A stretch of DNA of 64,000 nt from Mycolicibacterium psychrotolerans (GCF_010729305.1 NZ_AP022574.1:124001-188000); one strand, 5' to 3'; numbered from the stretch's first letter, positions 16,474 to 25,315 are shown. Program-made: numbers and translations. The notes: a model not told the origin generated them from the letters alone.

Positions 16474-17658
16474 TCAGGGAGTGTACTGCGGTTCGTGGAA
16501 GCGGTTGATGATCGGGATGCGCTCGATGATGCGATCGCGCAACCGCGGCTGCTGACCCTCCACGGTGACCGGGGGCGGCGCGGTCGCAGGCAGCGGTCCG
16601 CCCGGCGCGACCAGCACCGGCGCACCGGGCGCGGGCGGCAGGTAGTTGGGCGGCGCCGGCGGCGGCACGTAGTCCGGCGCAGGCGGGACGTACTCCGGCG
16701 CAGGCGGGACGTACTCCGGCGCGGGAGCGATCGGCTCGTCGTACACCGGCGGCGGCGCCTCCGGGGCCGGCATGTCCACGGCCTCGGGTGCCGGTATCTC
16801 GTTGACGACGGGTGCGGCCGGCGCGGGCGGCGGTGCGGCCGGAGAGGGAGGCAGGACCTCGGCGGGCGGCGGGGCGGCCTCGCGGACCGGCTCCTGCACC
16901 GAACGGACCATCTGCGGGGCGGGCGTCTCGGGCGTCAGGCTCAGCCCGACCGCCGCGGACACCGACACCACGAGCGTCACGACGGCGGCCCCGAGCACCG
17001 AGGCCAGCACTGCTGTCGGCGAAAGCCGCGCGCCCCGGACGTCCGGCGGGGCGTCGAGCACGGCCACCGCGGACGCCGACGCCAGCGCCGCCCCGCGGGC
17101 GAGCGCGAGGTCGGCCTGGTCGGCGGAGATGACCGGCACGTCGGTGCGCTCCTGCAGCGCGGCGACCACGCCCGCGACGTCGCCGGAGCCGAGTACGAAC
17201 ACCGCGTCGGGCCCGACGCGCTCGACGTCGCCGACGTCGGAGGGGTCGACGCGGTCGGCGGTCACCCCGTCGGGGGTGACCGTGGCCAGCACGGACGGGC
17301 CCGGCTCGGCGATGCACACCGCCACTCGCTCGCAGGCGGCCATCTCGGCGATGCCCAGCGCGAGGGCCTCGGCGGCCTCGATGTCGGAGACCGCGATGAC
17401 GTTCTCCACACCGCGGTCGGTCAGGGCCTGCCAGACGTCGCTGGCGCTGCTCTCGGCGGCGGCGGCCCAGGTCAAACCCACCGCGTGCACCCGACGGGGC
17501 GCGGCCTCGGCCATCAGGGAGTCGAGCAGAGCGACCGCGTCGAGGTCGTGCAGTGCCCGCGAACCGCGGGTCAGAGTGGCGCCGTCACCGGTGGTTCCCT
17601 CGACGAGCACCCAGCGCGCCGATGACGACGTCATCGACAAGCCGAGTACAAGGTCCAT
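16474..17658 (-). CDS. proline-rich single-pass membrane protein with ATPase-fold-like N-terminus
   Basis: A 394-residue protein whose function I do not recognise. Residues 1-205 look like an actin/Hsp70-type fold with alternating hydrophobic strands (MDLVLGLSMT, WVLVEG, AVCIAEPG), a design seen in large mycobacterial families of unknown function. One transmembrane segment lies at about 222-246, and the rest is exported or disordered and very rich in Pro and Ala. It includes three tandem APEYVPP-type repeats near residues 320-345 and a basic C-terminal stretch (RLRDRIIERIP). A cell-envelope or division-related role is possible but not shown. Confidence 0.75.
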   Translation of the reverse strand: MDLVLGLSMTSSSARWVLVEGTTGDGATLTRGSRALHDLDAVALLDSLMAEAAPRRVHAVGLTWAAAAESSASDVWQALTDRGVENVIAVSDIEAAEALALGIAEMAACERVAVCIAEPGPSVLATVTPDGVTADRVDPSDVGDVERVGPDAVFVLGSGDVAGVVAALQERTDVPVISADQADLALARGAALASASAVAVLDAPPDVRGARLSPTAVLASVLGAAVVTLVVSVSAAVGLSLTPETPAPQMVRSVQEPVREAAPPPAEVLPPSPAAPPPAPAAPVVNEIPAPEAVDMPAPEAPPPVYDEPIAPAPEYVPPAPEYVPPAPDYVPPPAPPNYLPPAPGAPVLVAPGGPLPATAPPPVTVEGQQPRLRDRIIERIPIINRFHEPQYTP

Positions 17659-17729
17659 GACGTAACGATCCGATCTCTTTGCGACTAACGGTCGACCCTA
17701 CCGCGCCCTGTCGCGCCCGCAAATCCCGA

Positions 17730-17975
17730 TCAGGACGTCCCGTCGAGCAGGCTGCGCCGCCACGCCATCGCCGCATGCGCGGTCATCTCATGGAAGGCCA
17801 GCCAGGAGAGGTTCGGATCGCCCGTGCAGCGGTGCGGCTCCCCCAGCCACGATGGCCGCTCGGCGCCGCACCGCGGGCACTGCGCGCAGGTCATTTCTCG
17901 AACATCCCACGCGGGCGGGCCCGCCGCACCGGTGAGTAATCGATGCCACACCGGTGTTCCCCGATCGGAGGACAT
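17730..17975 (-). CDS. small zinc-ribbon-like protein
   Basis: An 81-residue protein not assigned to a named family. It contains CAQCPRCG, then GEPHRC, consistent with a zinc-binding knuckle, followed by a helix (LAFHEMTAHAAMAWRR). The ATG at 17975 has AGGA 6 bp upstream. It is divergent from the small secreted-peptide genes. The short length and unusual composition leave some doubt. Confidence 0.5.
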   Translation of the reverse strand: MSSDRGTPVWHRLLTGAAGPPAWDVREMTCAQCPRCGAERPSWLGEPHRCTGDPNLSWLAFHEMTAHAAMAWRRSLLDGTS

Positions 17976-18087
17976 CACATTCCTCACCGCCGGCCACCGG
18001 CAGACGGGCGCCGCCCACCGCGGCATTCTTGGTACATCGCCGAAGCACACCGGCAGATCACGTCAAATATCAAGTGACACAGGAGAA

Positions 18088-18301
18088 TTGACCATTAACG
18101 CACGCACCGGCCTCGCGACCGCCCCTGCTGACCGCCGGCATCCTCGGCGGCGCCCTCGGGGTGGCCGGCACGGCGGCCGCCCAGACCACCACCGGCAACC
18201 ACAACAGCCACGTCGCGACCACCCCGCGCGACGCCCGGTCGCACATGCCCACCCACTTCCACGTCTTCGGCGAGCGGCACGCCTCCCGCCTCGGCCCCTG
18301 A
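18088..18301 (+). pseudogene. small secreted peptide gene with a +1 frameshift
   Basis: A TTG start at 18088 with AGGAGA upstream opens a frame beginning TINARTGLAT. Within about 35 bp the signal-peptide-like reading LLTAGILGGALGVAGTAAA continues only in another frame. Removing one C from the CCCC run near 18123-18126 restores one continuous frame of about 70 residues ending at the TGA at 18299-18301. The mature part (TTTGNHNSHVATTPRDAR) resembles that of the next gene (TATTPENSHATAATPQR), so this is a tandem paralogue. It is either genuinely broken or carries a sequencing error. Confidence 0.55.
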
Positions 18302-18328
18302 CACGACGATCACCAAGGAGAAGACACG

Positions 18329-18604
18329 ATGACCCTCACCCAGCTTGTCGCCGCCCCCGTACTGGCGGCCGGCATCCTCGCCGGATCGCTCGGCTTCGCA
18401 GGCAGCGCCGGCGCAGCGGTCAACACCGCCACCACGCCGGAGAACAGCCACGCGACGGCCGCGACGCCGCAGCGCACCACGCCGCACGTCCCCCAGGCAC
18501 AGACCTATCGTCACCGCCATCACCGGCACTACCAACGGGTCTGGTGCCCCAGGGTCAGGCGGCGGCTCCGTCATCGGCGGAGCCGCCGGCGCTATGCTCG
18601 CTAG
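18329..18604 (+). CDS. small secreted peptide, His/Arg-rich C-terminus
   Basis: A 91-residue predicted secreted protein of unknown function. AAGGAGA precedes the ATG at 18329. The signal peptide (APVLAAGILAGSLGFAGSAGAA) occupies about residues 8-30. A Thr/Ala-rich mature start follows, then a markedly basic tail (RHRHHRHYQRV). The tail overlaps the 3' end of the convergent PE-PPE gene by 50 bp, and its composition differs from the rest, so the true C-terminus may lie in another frame. It is a paralogue of the frameshifted gene just upstream. Confidence 0.5.
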   Translation: MTLTQLVAAPVLAAGILAGSLGFAGSAGAAVNTATTPENSHATAATPQRTTPHVPQAQTYRHRHHRHYQRVWCPRVRRRLRHRRSRRRYAR

Positions 18605-19889
18605 GCTCACTCGGTGCGGGATCGACGTCCTTCGTCGGCGTGCCGTTTACCCTCGGGTCCACGGTCGTGTGCAGGCTCTCCGAATCGTCATCGGCAGTCG
18701 TGGTCGGGCTGTCGGATGCGTCGCTTATGTCACCTGTCGGCTCCTCGGCGATCTCTTCACGAAGCTGCTTACGGGTATGCCATGTGGCACGCTTGTCAGC
18801 TGGATCCTCCGTGGCGTGCGGTTCAGGGTCGATCGTCGTCCGCTGTTGCTGCTCTGCGGGTTCGGACTGATCGTCGATCGACTCCACTACGGCCGGCGCC
18901 TCCGAGCGCGGGAACAGCGTCGCGCGCGTCGGCTTACTGTAATCACTCCGGTCGTAGGCTGTTTCGATGAACTTGCGCAGTGGCGCGTCCAACGCTGCAA
19001 TCACCGAGTCGGGCAGGAACGGGTCGAGCGGTATCAGCAGCGGGATCGGATAGGTCTTGACGACGTAGTAGGCGGTGTTGGATCCGGCGTCGAACTGGTA
19101 GTAGTCGCTGTCGCCGGAGTTCCTGGCCGCTTCGAGATCCGCCTCGGTCAACGCGAACTGCGTATTGCCGTGCACCAGAGCCATTCCCGCCACGGCATTG
19201 GCGATCGCCACGGGATTCCAGAGGTAGGTGGGGAAATCTGCCCAACCGTCGTACTGGCGGGCGACGTCGATGGTGTAGTCGCCGTTGTCCGGGGTGGCGC
19301 CGCTGAACGTGATATCGAGAAACGGGATGTGCAGTCCCTCGAACCGTTCCAGGATGCCGCCGTTGGGCCGGCTTGGATTCGCCACCAGAATGTAGGTGTT
19401 GCCGGTGTGGTCGGCTTTGTACTGCGAGGCAACGACGGCACCCTGCGAGAAGCCGAAGATGATGTCGCCCGGCGCGGGTTGCGCCGCCTCCAGGTTGGTC
19501 ACGCCCTGAGCGACGGAGTCGTCGAACGTGAGGTCCTTGAAGCCGCCGTGGGAGAACGGCCGGAACCCGGCGTTGTAGTCGACCTTCTGGTAGGGAAGGT
19601 CGGGCTCGGGCGCTGCCGTCCCGTTGACCACGACGCCGATGAAGTCCTCGTACTCCTGCTGCGTGGGCTGGTAGCCGATATTGGTGCCCCGCAGGTAGTG
19701 CAGCGTCGCGAGCAGCTGCGGGCTGACCGACATCGTCGGCGCGGTGCCCAGCAGCGCGGCCCCGACGACGGCGACCCCCGCCATACCGATCGCGGACACC
19801 GCCGCCTTGGCACCCCGCACACCGCGCGTGCCCGACCCCGGCTTGTGGGCCCGGTGCCGGCCCTGCGTGCGCGCCCGACGATTCCCCAT
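18555..19889 (-). CDS. PE-PPE-domain serine hydrolase/acyltransferase
   Basis: A 444-residue exported protein with the PE-PPE (alpha/beta hydrolase) domain. A basic N-terminus and hydrophobic segment (about 30-50) form a signal or anchor. The domain opens with LRGTNIGYQPTQQEYEDFI, typical of the family, and the nucleophile elbow is GFSQGA near residue 147. From about residue 330 onwards the protein is acidic, Ser/Thr-rich and probably disordered. Characterised mycobacterial relatives (such as Rv1184c/Chp2) transfer acyl groups onto trehalose lipids at the cell surface, so envelope lipid modification is the likely role. No PE or PPE N-terminal domain is present. Confidence 0.85.
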   Translation of the reverse strand: MGNRRARTQGRHRAHKPGSGTRGVRGAKAAVSAIGMAGVAVVGAALLGTAPTMSVSPQLLATLHYLRGTNIGYQPTQQEYEDFIGVVVNGTAAPEPDLPYQKVDYNAGFRPFSHGGFKDLTFDDSVAQGVTNLEAAQPAPGDIIFGFSQGAVVASQYKADHTGNTYILVANPSRPNGGILERFEGLHIPFLDITFSGATPDNGDYTIDVARQYDGWADFPTYLWNPVAIANAVAGMALVHGNTQFALTEADLEAARNSGDSDYYQFDAGSNTAYYVVKTYPIPLLIPLDPFLPDSVIAALDAPLRKFIETAYDRSDYSKPTRATLFPRSEAPAVVESIDDQSEPAEQQQRTTIDPEPHATEDPADKRATWHTRKQLREEIAEEPTGDISDASDSPTTTADDDSESLHTTVDPRVNGTPTKDVDPAPSEPSEHSAGGSADDGAAA

Positions 19890-20048
19890 TGCTTCCCCCT
19901 CGTAGAGTCAGCAGCAGTGTACGTCGGAGAATTTGCTGATATGCCGACTTCGTTGCATTCGCATCGAAGTTGATCATGATGTGTGCGAACATTCACCACT
20001 TCCGGAAGCTGCCAGGCGCCCGGAGAACATTGCTAATGTGCCGCGCAG

Positions 20049-20357
20049 CTAGCCTGCTCGCAGATGACGATGCTGCGGATGCTCGTCCTCCCACTTCCGT
20101 TCGACCCGCTTGACCCGCTGATGTTCGAGCGTGATCAGCAGTGCACCGGCGGTGACCAGTGCGCCGGCGATCAGGCCGAGGATCAGGGACACATCACGGT
20201 TGCCGTAGGCCGTGGCGGCGACGGTGCCCGCGATCAGCACCGTGCCGACGCCGATGAGCAGCAGCCCGGGCAGCCAGAGGGTGTCGATGAAGGACTCGCC
20301 GCTGTGCGGCAGAGTCGTGCGAGCGTGATCCACGGGATCACGATGAGCGCCTTTCAT
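20049..20357 (-). CDS. UsfY-like two-helix membrane protein
   Basis: A 102-residue protein beginning with a soluble stretch containing DPVDHARTTLPHSGES, followed by two hydrophobic helices (about 30-50 and 57-78) and a charged tail. The N-terminal motif resembles the mycobacterial UsfY family, named for the gene near sigF and linked to stress, but I am matching from memory. The ATG at 20357 has AAAGGGG upstream; a GTG at 20360 is adjacent. A CRP-type site lies about 45 bp upstream. The 159-bp gap to the PE-PPE gene shows nothing recognisable. Confidence 0.6.
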   Translation of the reverse strand: MKGAHRDPVDHARTTLPHSGESFIDTLWLPGLLLIGVGTVLIAGTVAATAYGNRDVSLILGLIAGALVTAGALLITLEHQRVKRVERKWEDEHPQHRHLRAG

Positions 20358-20399
20358 CACGTCCCCTTTCTCTCAAGAGACAGCATGATCATACGCCTG

Positions 20400-20415
20400 T
20401 GTGAGATCGATCACG
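20400..20415. promoter_or_regulatory. candidate CRP/GlxR-type site
   Basis: TGTGA-N6-TCACG matches the mycobacterial CRP (Rv3676) consensus TGTGA-N6-TCACA except for the last base. It lies in the divergent gap between the UsfY-like gene and the beta-propeller dehydrogenase gene, about 43 bp from the first start and 137 bp from the second, so it could act on either. Confidence 0.45.
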
Positions 20416-20551
20416 TCTTCATCAGCAGCAAGTGATCGTGGAGCGACCAGACTCGGGGAAAACTATGACAGATCTCGGCATATCACGGGAAAAGCCGGTA
20501 ATTGGCAAACCCGCGGCATACAGTCGGAGCGTCCAAGTGCGAGGAGGCGCT

Positions 20552-22369
20552 ATGGGGGGTACATCTCCCACCCGCGGACACAGCCGGTACATCGGACGCA
20601 TGGGTGGACTGGCGTTCGCACTTGGCGTCGGCGCCGCCGTGCTCACCGGCACCCCCGTCGCGTCGGCGGAGACATCTGACTCAACCCCTGGCCCGTCGAC
20701 GACGTCGTCGTCGACGGGCGAGAGCGCGGGTGGAGAGTCGCGCAGCACGACGAAGAGTCCCGAGACGACGGCTGACGATCATGTGACCGCTGAGTCGACC
20801 ACAGGCGTCGACTCCGAGGGAAGCGACGAGGCTGCATCGGACGATGTCAGCGTTGCCGCCGCCCCTGACACCGGCGACACTGACACCGACAGTGGTGATG
20901 ACGCCGCAGCCGCGCCGGAGAAAGACACCAGAATGGAACCCGCGGTCCAACCGCACCGCAAGGCCCGCGTTGCAGTCGCGGACTCACCAACGGCGGCTGC
21001 CGCGGAGCCGAGCGACAGCCTGTTCGACAACGTCTCACCGACGCTGAACCACGACCCGGCTGAAGACATTGCGGTTGGCGCGACGGTCGTCGGGAATCTC
21101 CACCCGGTGGATCCAGATTCGACGAAGCTGACCTACACAGCGACGCGACCGTCGCATGGCAGCGTAAGGATCAACGCCGACGGCACTTTCGCATACACGC
21201 CAAATACGACCTACACAGGTCAGGATCGATTCACGGTCACAGTTAGCGACGCGCGTAGCGGCTTCCATCTTCATGGCATAGAAGGATTGCTCAGTCTTTT
21301 CACCTTCGGCCTACTCGGCAACAGTGGGCACCGCGCGAGTCAGACCGTGTTCATCGGATACCAGCACGTCGTCGTCGCCTCTGGGCTCAACCGGCCAGTA
21401 GACTTTCGCTTTCTGCCTGACGGGCGGATAGTCGTCGCCGAGAAGGGCGGCACCATCAAGGTTGTCGACAACACCACCGGGACCGCGCAGACGCTCGTCA
21501 CGCTGCCGGTACTAACGCAGGGCGAGCGCGGTATCAACGGCATTACGGTGGATCCGGCATTCGCCTCCAACGGCGCTCTCTACGTCGCCTACACTACGAC
21601 CGCCGCCCACGACCGTCTGTCACAGCTCACCATGACCGCAAACGCGATCAACGCGGCAACCGAGAAGGTTCTCCTGGAATCTAGCGAGGCGGCCGCGTTC
21701 TACCACCGCGGCGGAGCGCTGGCTTTCGGGCCGGACGGCAAGCTCTACTGGGGCCTGGGCGACAACCGCGAACCTGGAAACGCGCAGAATTTGAACAACT
21801 TTCACGGCAAGATCCTGCGCATAAACCCTGACGGCACTACACCGTCGGACAATCCTGTGCTCGCCGCCGGAGCGCTTCCGCAGATCTATGCCTACGGGTT
21901 GCGCAATCCGTTCCGGCTCACGTTCACCCCGAGCGGCCAGCTCTTGGTTGCCGACGTCGGAGAGGCGTCATTCGAGGAACTAAATCTCGTGACCGCCGGC
22001 GGGAATTACGGCTGGCCGGGTTCCGAGGGAAACTGCAAGAGAAACTGCGCTGGCACGAAGAATCCCATCTTTGCCTATGCCCACGGCAGCGGTGCTGCTA
22101 TCACGTCGGTTTTTGTCTACAACGGATCGAAACTCGGACCGAGGTACCAGAACAAAGTGTTCATTGCCGACACTGTCCAGGGCTGGATCAAGGTTCTCAC
22201 CTGCAGTGTCGATTTCACCTCGTGCGGCGCTGTGCAAACCTTTGATTCAGAGGGGGGCTCGACCGTCGGATTGAGCCAAGGACCTGACGGCAACCTGTAC
22301 CAATTAGTATATGAGCCTGGATCACTGGTCAGAATCGGCCTGCCGAGCGGGGCTCCGTCGGCGGTCTGA
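20552..22369 (+). CDS. exported sorbosone/glucose dehydrogenase-like beta-propeller with Ig-like domain
   Basis: A 605-residue secreted protein. AGGAGG precedes the ATG at 20552; a signal peptide ends near VASAE (residue 38). Residues 42-150 are Ser/Thr/Asp-rich and disordered. Residues 166-236 form a cadherin/VCBS-type Ig repeat (DGTFAYTPNTTYTGQDRFTVTVSDA). From about 270 to the end is a six-bladed propeller of the PQQ-type glucose/sorbosone dehydrogenase family (GLNRPVDFRFLPDGRIVVAEKGG, GGALAFGPDGKLYWGLGDN, GLRNPFRL). The family oxidises sugars with PQQ, but many members have lost activity. Base composition is slightly lower in GC than neighbours, suggesting acquisition. Confidence 0.82.
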   Translation: MGGTSPTRGHSRYIGRMGGLAFALGVGAAVLTGTPVASAETSDSTPGPSTTSSSTGESAGGESRSTTKSPETTADDHVTAESTTGVDSEGSDEAASDDVSVAAAPDTGDTDTDSGDDAAAAPEKDTRMEPAVQPHRKARVAVADSPTAAAAEPSDSLFDNVSPTLNHDPAEDIAVGATVVGNLHPVDPDSTKLTYTATRPSHGSVRINADGTFAYTPNTTYTGQDRFTVTVSDARSGFHLHGIEGLLSLFTFGLLGNSGHRASQTVFIGYQHVVVASGLNRPVDFRFLPDGRIVVAEKGGTIKVVDNTTGTAQTLVTLPVLTQGERGINGITVDPAFASNGALYVAYTTTAAHDRLSQLTMTANAINAATEKVLLESSEAAAFYHRGGALAFGPDGKLYWGLGDNREPGNAQNLNNFHGKILRINPDGTTPSDNPVLAAGALPQIYAYGLRNPFRLTFTPSGQLLVADVGEASFEELNLVTAGGNYGWPGSEGNCKRNCAGTKNPIFAYAHGSGAAITSVFVYNGSKLGPRYQNKVFIADTVQGWIKVLTCSVDFTSCGAVQTFDSEGGSTVGLSQGPDGNLYQLVYEPGSLVRIGLPSGAPSAV

Positions 22370-22378
22370 TCAGTCCTC

Positions 22379-23371
22379 TCAGTCCTCGGGTTTGTGCAGG
22401 GCGAGCTGATCGAGCTCGCGCTTCTCCCGTCCCGCGAGGTCGGCGAGCAGCGCCGCGTCACTGAGATCCATCGGGGCCGAATGCTTCCAGTCGTGGTGGG
22501 CCACCTCGTTCAGGCGCTTCAAGAGGTGTTTGTCGTCGACCTCGATCGCCAGCTCCCGACGATGGTCGAAGCTCCCCGGTGACAGGTTGATCGAGCCGAC
22601 GACGGCCCGCTCGTGGTCGGCAAGAATCATCTTCGCGTGCAACTTCAGGTGCTTGAGCCGATGGATCTTGATGCCGACGTCGTCGAGGATGCGCAGCCCG
22701 CTGACGCCCTCGAGGAGCTTGTCCGCCTTGAGGTGATGCGCCGCGCGCGCCATCACATGCACCTTCACCCCGCGGCGCGCCGCCCGCACCAGACGCTCGA
22801 TGATCACCGGATCCTGGTAACGCTCGTTCTGCACGAACAGCGTCTTCTCGGCGCGGTCGATGAACTCGGCGATGCGTGCTCGCCCGTTGGTCGGGCACCA
22901 GATCAGCCGCACTGAGTCCCCCGGATCGAAATCCTGCCGGGCCCAGTCGGCTTCGAAGCACTCGATGATCTCCAGCACCTCGTGCGACGTCGGCGTCACC
23001 ACGGCGTAATCGCGGGTCTCCGTGAAGTTCTCGTCGGTCCAGTTCAGCGACTCGACGAACGCGTACTCGTCGTCGATCACCATCGACTTCTCGTGGGTGA
23101 GGTCGAACGACGGGCTGCTCTCGCTGACCGCGATACCATACTCGCGCAACAGATCCCGCGCGCCGTCGTTGTCGGTCTCCCCGTCGCGCCGGACCGGGTT
23201 GAGCATCACCTTGACCAACACGCCGCGCTGATGAGCGGCGACGATCGCGTCGAGCAACGGGCGGTGACTGAAGGCGAACATCTTCACCCGCAGCGACCGC
23301 GTCGCCCCGTGGATCGCGTCGAGCACGGGCTGCGCCGAATCGTCGGGCAGGATGATCAGTGATCGCGTCAC
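22379..23371 (-). CDS. phospholipase D-like protein
   Basis: A 330-residue protein with two PLD catalytic motifs: HEKSMVIDD near residue 95 and HAKMILADH near residue 243, each HxK with downstream Asp and the GSINLS-type ending (AVVGSINLSPGSFD). No signal or membrane helix is evident, unlike true cardiolipin synthases, so a cytosolic or peripheral phosphodiesterase/transphosphatidylase is likely. The start overlaps the stop of the ABC exporter gene by 4 bp, so the two are coupled; action on phospholipids near the exporter is inference. It converges with the beta-propeller gene across a 9-bp gap. Confidence 0.82.
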   Translation of the reverse strand: MTRSLIILPDDSAQPVLDAIHGATRSLRVKMFAFSHRPLLDAIVAAHQRGVLVKVMLNPVRRDGETDNDGARDLLREYGIAVSESSPSFDLTHEKSMVIDDEYAFVESLNWTDENFTETRDYAVVTPTSHEVLEIIECFEADWARQDFDPGDSVRLIWCPTNGRARIAEFIDRAEKTLFVQNERYQDPVIIERLVRAARRGVKVHVMARAAHHLKADKLLEGVSGLRILDDVGIKIHRLKHLKLHAKMILADHERAVVGSINLSPGSFDHRRELAIEVDDKHLLKRLNEVAHHDWKHSAPMDLSDAALLADLAGREKRELDQLALHKPED

Positions 23372-25239
23372 GGCGTCTCGTCCTCGTACTGGATGCGGTG
23401 GAGCTCAGCGTATCTGCCGTTGCGCTCGAGCAGCTCCTCGTGCCTGCCCTCCTCGACCACCCGGCCCTCCTCGAGCACGACGATCTTGTCGGCGTCGCGG
23501 ATCGTCGACAACCGGTGCGCGATCGTGATCACCGTGCGGTCGCTCATCAGCCGCTGCAGAGCGGACATCACCAGTTGCTCGGACTGCGCGTCGAGCGCGG
23601 CGGTCGGCTCGTCGAGGATCAGGATCGGGCTGTCGCGGATCAACGCGCGGGCGATGCCGAGGCGCTGCCGCTGCCCGCCCGACAGTGTCAGGCCACGCTC
23701 CCCGACCGCACTGTCGTAGCCCTGCGGCATGTCGGAGATGAACTCGTGGGCGTTGGCCAATTTCGCCGCCTCGACGATCTCCTCGTGGGTCGCCTCGGGC
23801 CGGCCGAAGGCGATGTTGTCACGGACCGTTCCGCGAAACAGCACCGTGTCCTGCAGGACGTAGCCGATCTGCTGGCGTAGTTGGTGCAGCTTGTAGTCGC
23901 GCAGGTCGACACCATCGATCTGCACCGAACCCATCGACGGGTCGTAGAACCGCGGAATCAGGCTCACCAGAGAGGACTTTCCGCTGCCGGTGTGCCCGAC
24001 GATGCCGACGAGCTGACCCGGGGCCACGTCGAACGTGACATCCCGGAGCACCGCCTTCCCGCCGTCGTAACTGAACGCCACCTTCTCGAACCGCACCGCA
24101 CCCTTGATCCGCGCGGCGTCGACGGCGTCTGGCTTCTCGACGATCCCGGTCTCGGCGTCCAGCAGCGCGGCGACGCGTTCGACACCGACGGCGGCCATCG
24201 CGATCGTGTTGGTCAGTTTCGCCAGGTCCTGCACGGGTTTGAAGAACGATGCGAGATAGCTGATGAACACCGTCAGCGTGCCCGCGGTCATCGCGCCGGC
24301 CAGGATGAGAGCCGAACCGCGCCACAACACCAGCGCGGTACACGCCGCGACCACCACGGCGACGATCGGCGACACCACCGACTTGACCCTGCGCGCGTTG
24401 AGCGCGGCGTCGACGGCCTGCTGACCGGCGATGGCCAACTGATTCTCCTGATGGGCCTCGCGGTCGAACGCCTTGACCACCCGGATCGATTGCAGGCCTT
24501 CCTCGGCGACGGCGACGATGTCCGACTCCCGCTTCCGCACTTCGTGAGTCGCGGCCTTGACGGCCTTGCGAATCCGGGAGACGAACAACAGCAGCAGCGG
24601 CGCGACCGCCAGGGCGACCAACGTGAAATCCCACTGCAGCCACAACATCAGGCCGAGCATCCCGACGATGGTCAGCAGATCGGTGGCGATGCCCAGCGTC
24701 GACGCCGACGCGAAATCCTGGATGGTGTCGACGTCGTCGGTCAGCGTGGACAAGATGGGCCCGACGCGGTGAGTGTCGAAATAGCTCAGCGAGAGCTGCT
24801 GCAGATGGTGGTAGGCGCGGGTGCGCAGGTCGTTGCCGACCCGCTGACCGACCGTCTCGGTCAGATAGTTGGCGACGTAGGTGGCGATCGCGGCGATGAC
24901 CGCGATGGCGATCACCATGATGGCCGCGAGTCCGGCGATGTGCATCCGGCTCTCCCCGCCCAGGATGGGCTGCAGAAGACCATGCAGCCACCCCGGCAGC
25001 GGATGGTCGCCCACGACGCTGTCGAGCACCACCTTCAACGGCCACGGCGCGGCAAGCCCCATGGCGATCTGCACGCACAGCACCGCGAAGATCCCGGCCA
25101 CCAGCCACCGGTACGGGCGGAGCAGGTCAAGGATCAGTCTCACGGCGGTGGCTGCCTCGCTGTCGATGTCGTCGATGGAGCGGGGAAACAGTACATCGGC
25201 GAGGTTGCCGACGGGGGTCGACGCGGTAGGGTCGCACAC
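23368..25239 (-). CDS. ABC exporter, fused transmembrane and ATPase domains
   Basis: A 623-residue half-transporter of the ABCB/MsbA type. Six transmembrane helices span about residues 45-340. The nucleotide-binding domain follows, with Walker A GHTGSGKSS near 414, the signature LSGGQRQRLGIARAL near 516 and Walker B ILILDEPTAALD near 536. It probably works as a homodimer exporting lipids or drugs. The start is taken as the GTG at 25239; another GTG lies about 95 bp downstream. A strong hairpin at 25253-25315 lies directly upstream. The stop overlaps the phospholipase D-like gene. Confidence 0.88.
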   Translation of the reverse strand: MCDPTASTPVGNLADVLFPRSIDDIDSEAATAVRLILDLLRPYRWLVAGIFAVLCVQIAMGLAAPWPLKVVLDSVVGDHPLPGWLHGLLQPILGGESRMHIAGLAAIMVIAIAVIAAIATYVANYLTETVGQRVGNDLRTRAYHHLQQLSLSYFDTHRVGPILSTLTDDVDTIQDFASASTLGIATDLLTIVGMLGLMLWLQWDFTLVALAVAPLLLLFVSRIRKAVKAATHEVRKRESDIVAVAEEGLQSIRVVKAFDREAHQENQLAIAGQQAVDAALNARRVKSVVSPIVAVVVAACTALVLWRGSALILAGAMTAGTLTVFISYLASFFKPVQDLAKLTNTIAMAAVGVERVAALLDAETGIVEKPDAVDAARIKGAVRFEKVAFSYDGGKAVLRDVTFDVAPGQLVGIVGHTGSGKSSLVSLIPRFYDPSMGSVQIDGVDLRDYKLHQLRQQIGYVLQDTVLFRGTVRDNIAFGRPEATHEEIVEAAKLANAHEFISDMPQGYDSAVGERGLTLSGGQRQRLGIARALIRDSPILILDEPTAALDAQSEQLVMSALQRLMSDRTVITIAHRLSTIRDADKIVVLEEGRVVEEGRHEELLERNGRYAELHRIQYEDETP

Positions 25240-25252
25240 ACTTCGGGTGTGC

Positions 25253-25315
25253 GCCGACTGTGCGTCCAGGGCGGAGATTCGGGCTCAGAGTCGCCCTGGA
25301 CGCACACTCGACGGC
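25253..25315. repeat. strong inverted repeat in a divergent intergenic region
   Basis: Arms 25253-25273 and 25292-25315 pair well (core GTGCGTCCAGGGCG). A smaller palindrome (ACACACTTCGGGTGTG) lies just to the left. It sits between two divergent start codons, so it cannot be a simple downstream terminator for either flanking gene; a regulatory or leader structure is possible. Confidence 0.5.

Noticed and set aside
16680..16735. Tandem DNA repeat in the proline-rich gene
   Set aside because: It is the coding repeat for the APEYVPP units of the membrane protein rather than an independent repeat element.
20432..20551. Earlier GTG/ATG starts for the beta-propeller protein
   Set aside because: They would place about 40 charged residues before the signal peptide, whereas the ATG at 20552 has a perfect AGGAGG and leads directly into the signal.
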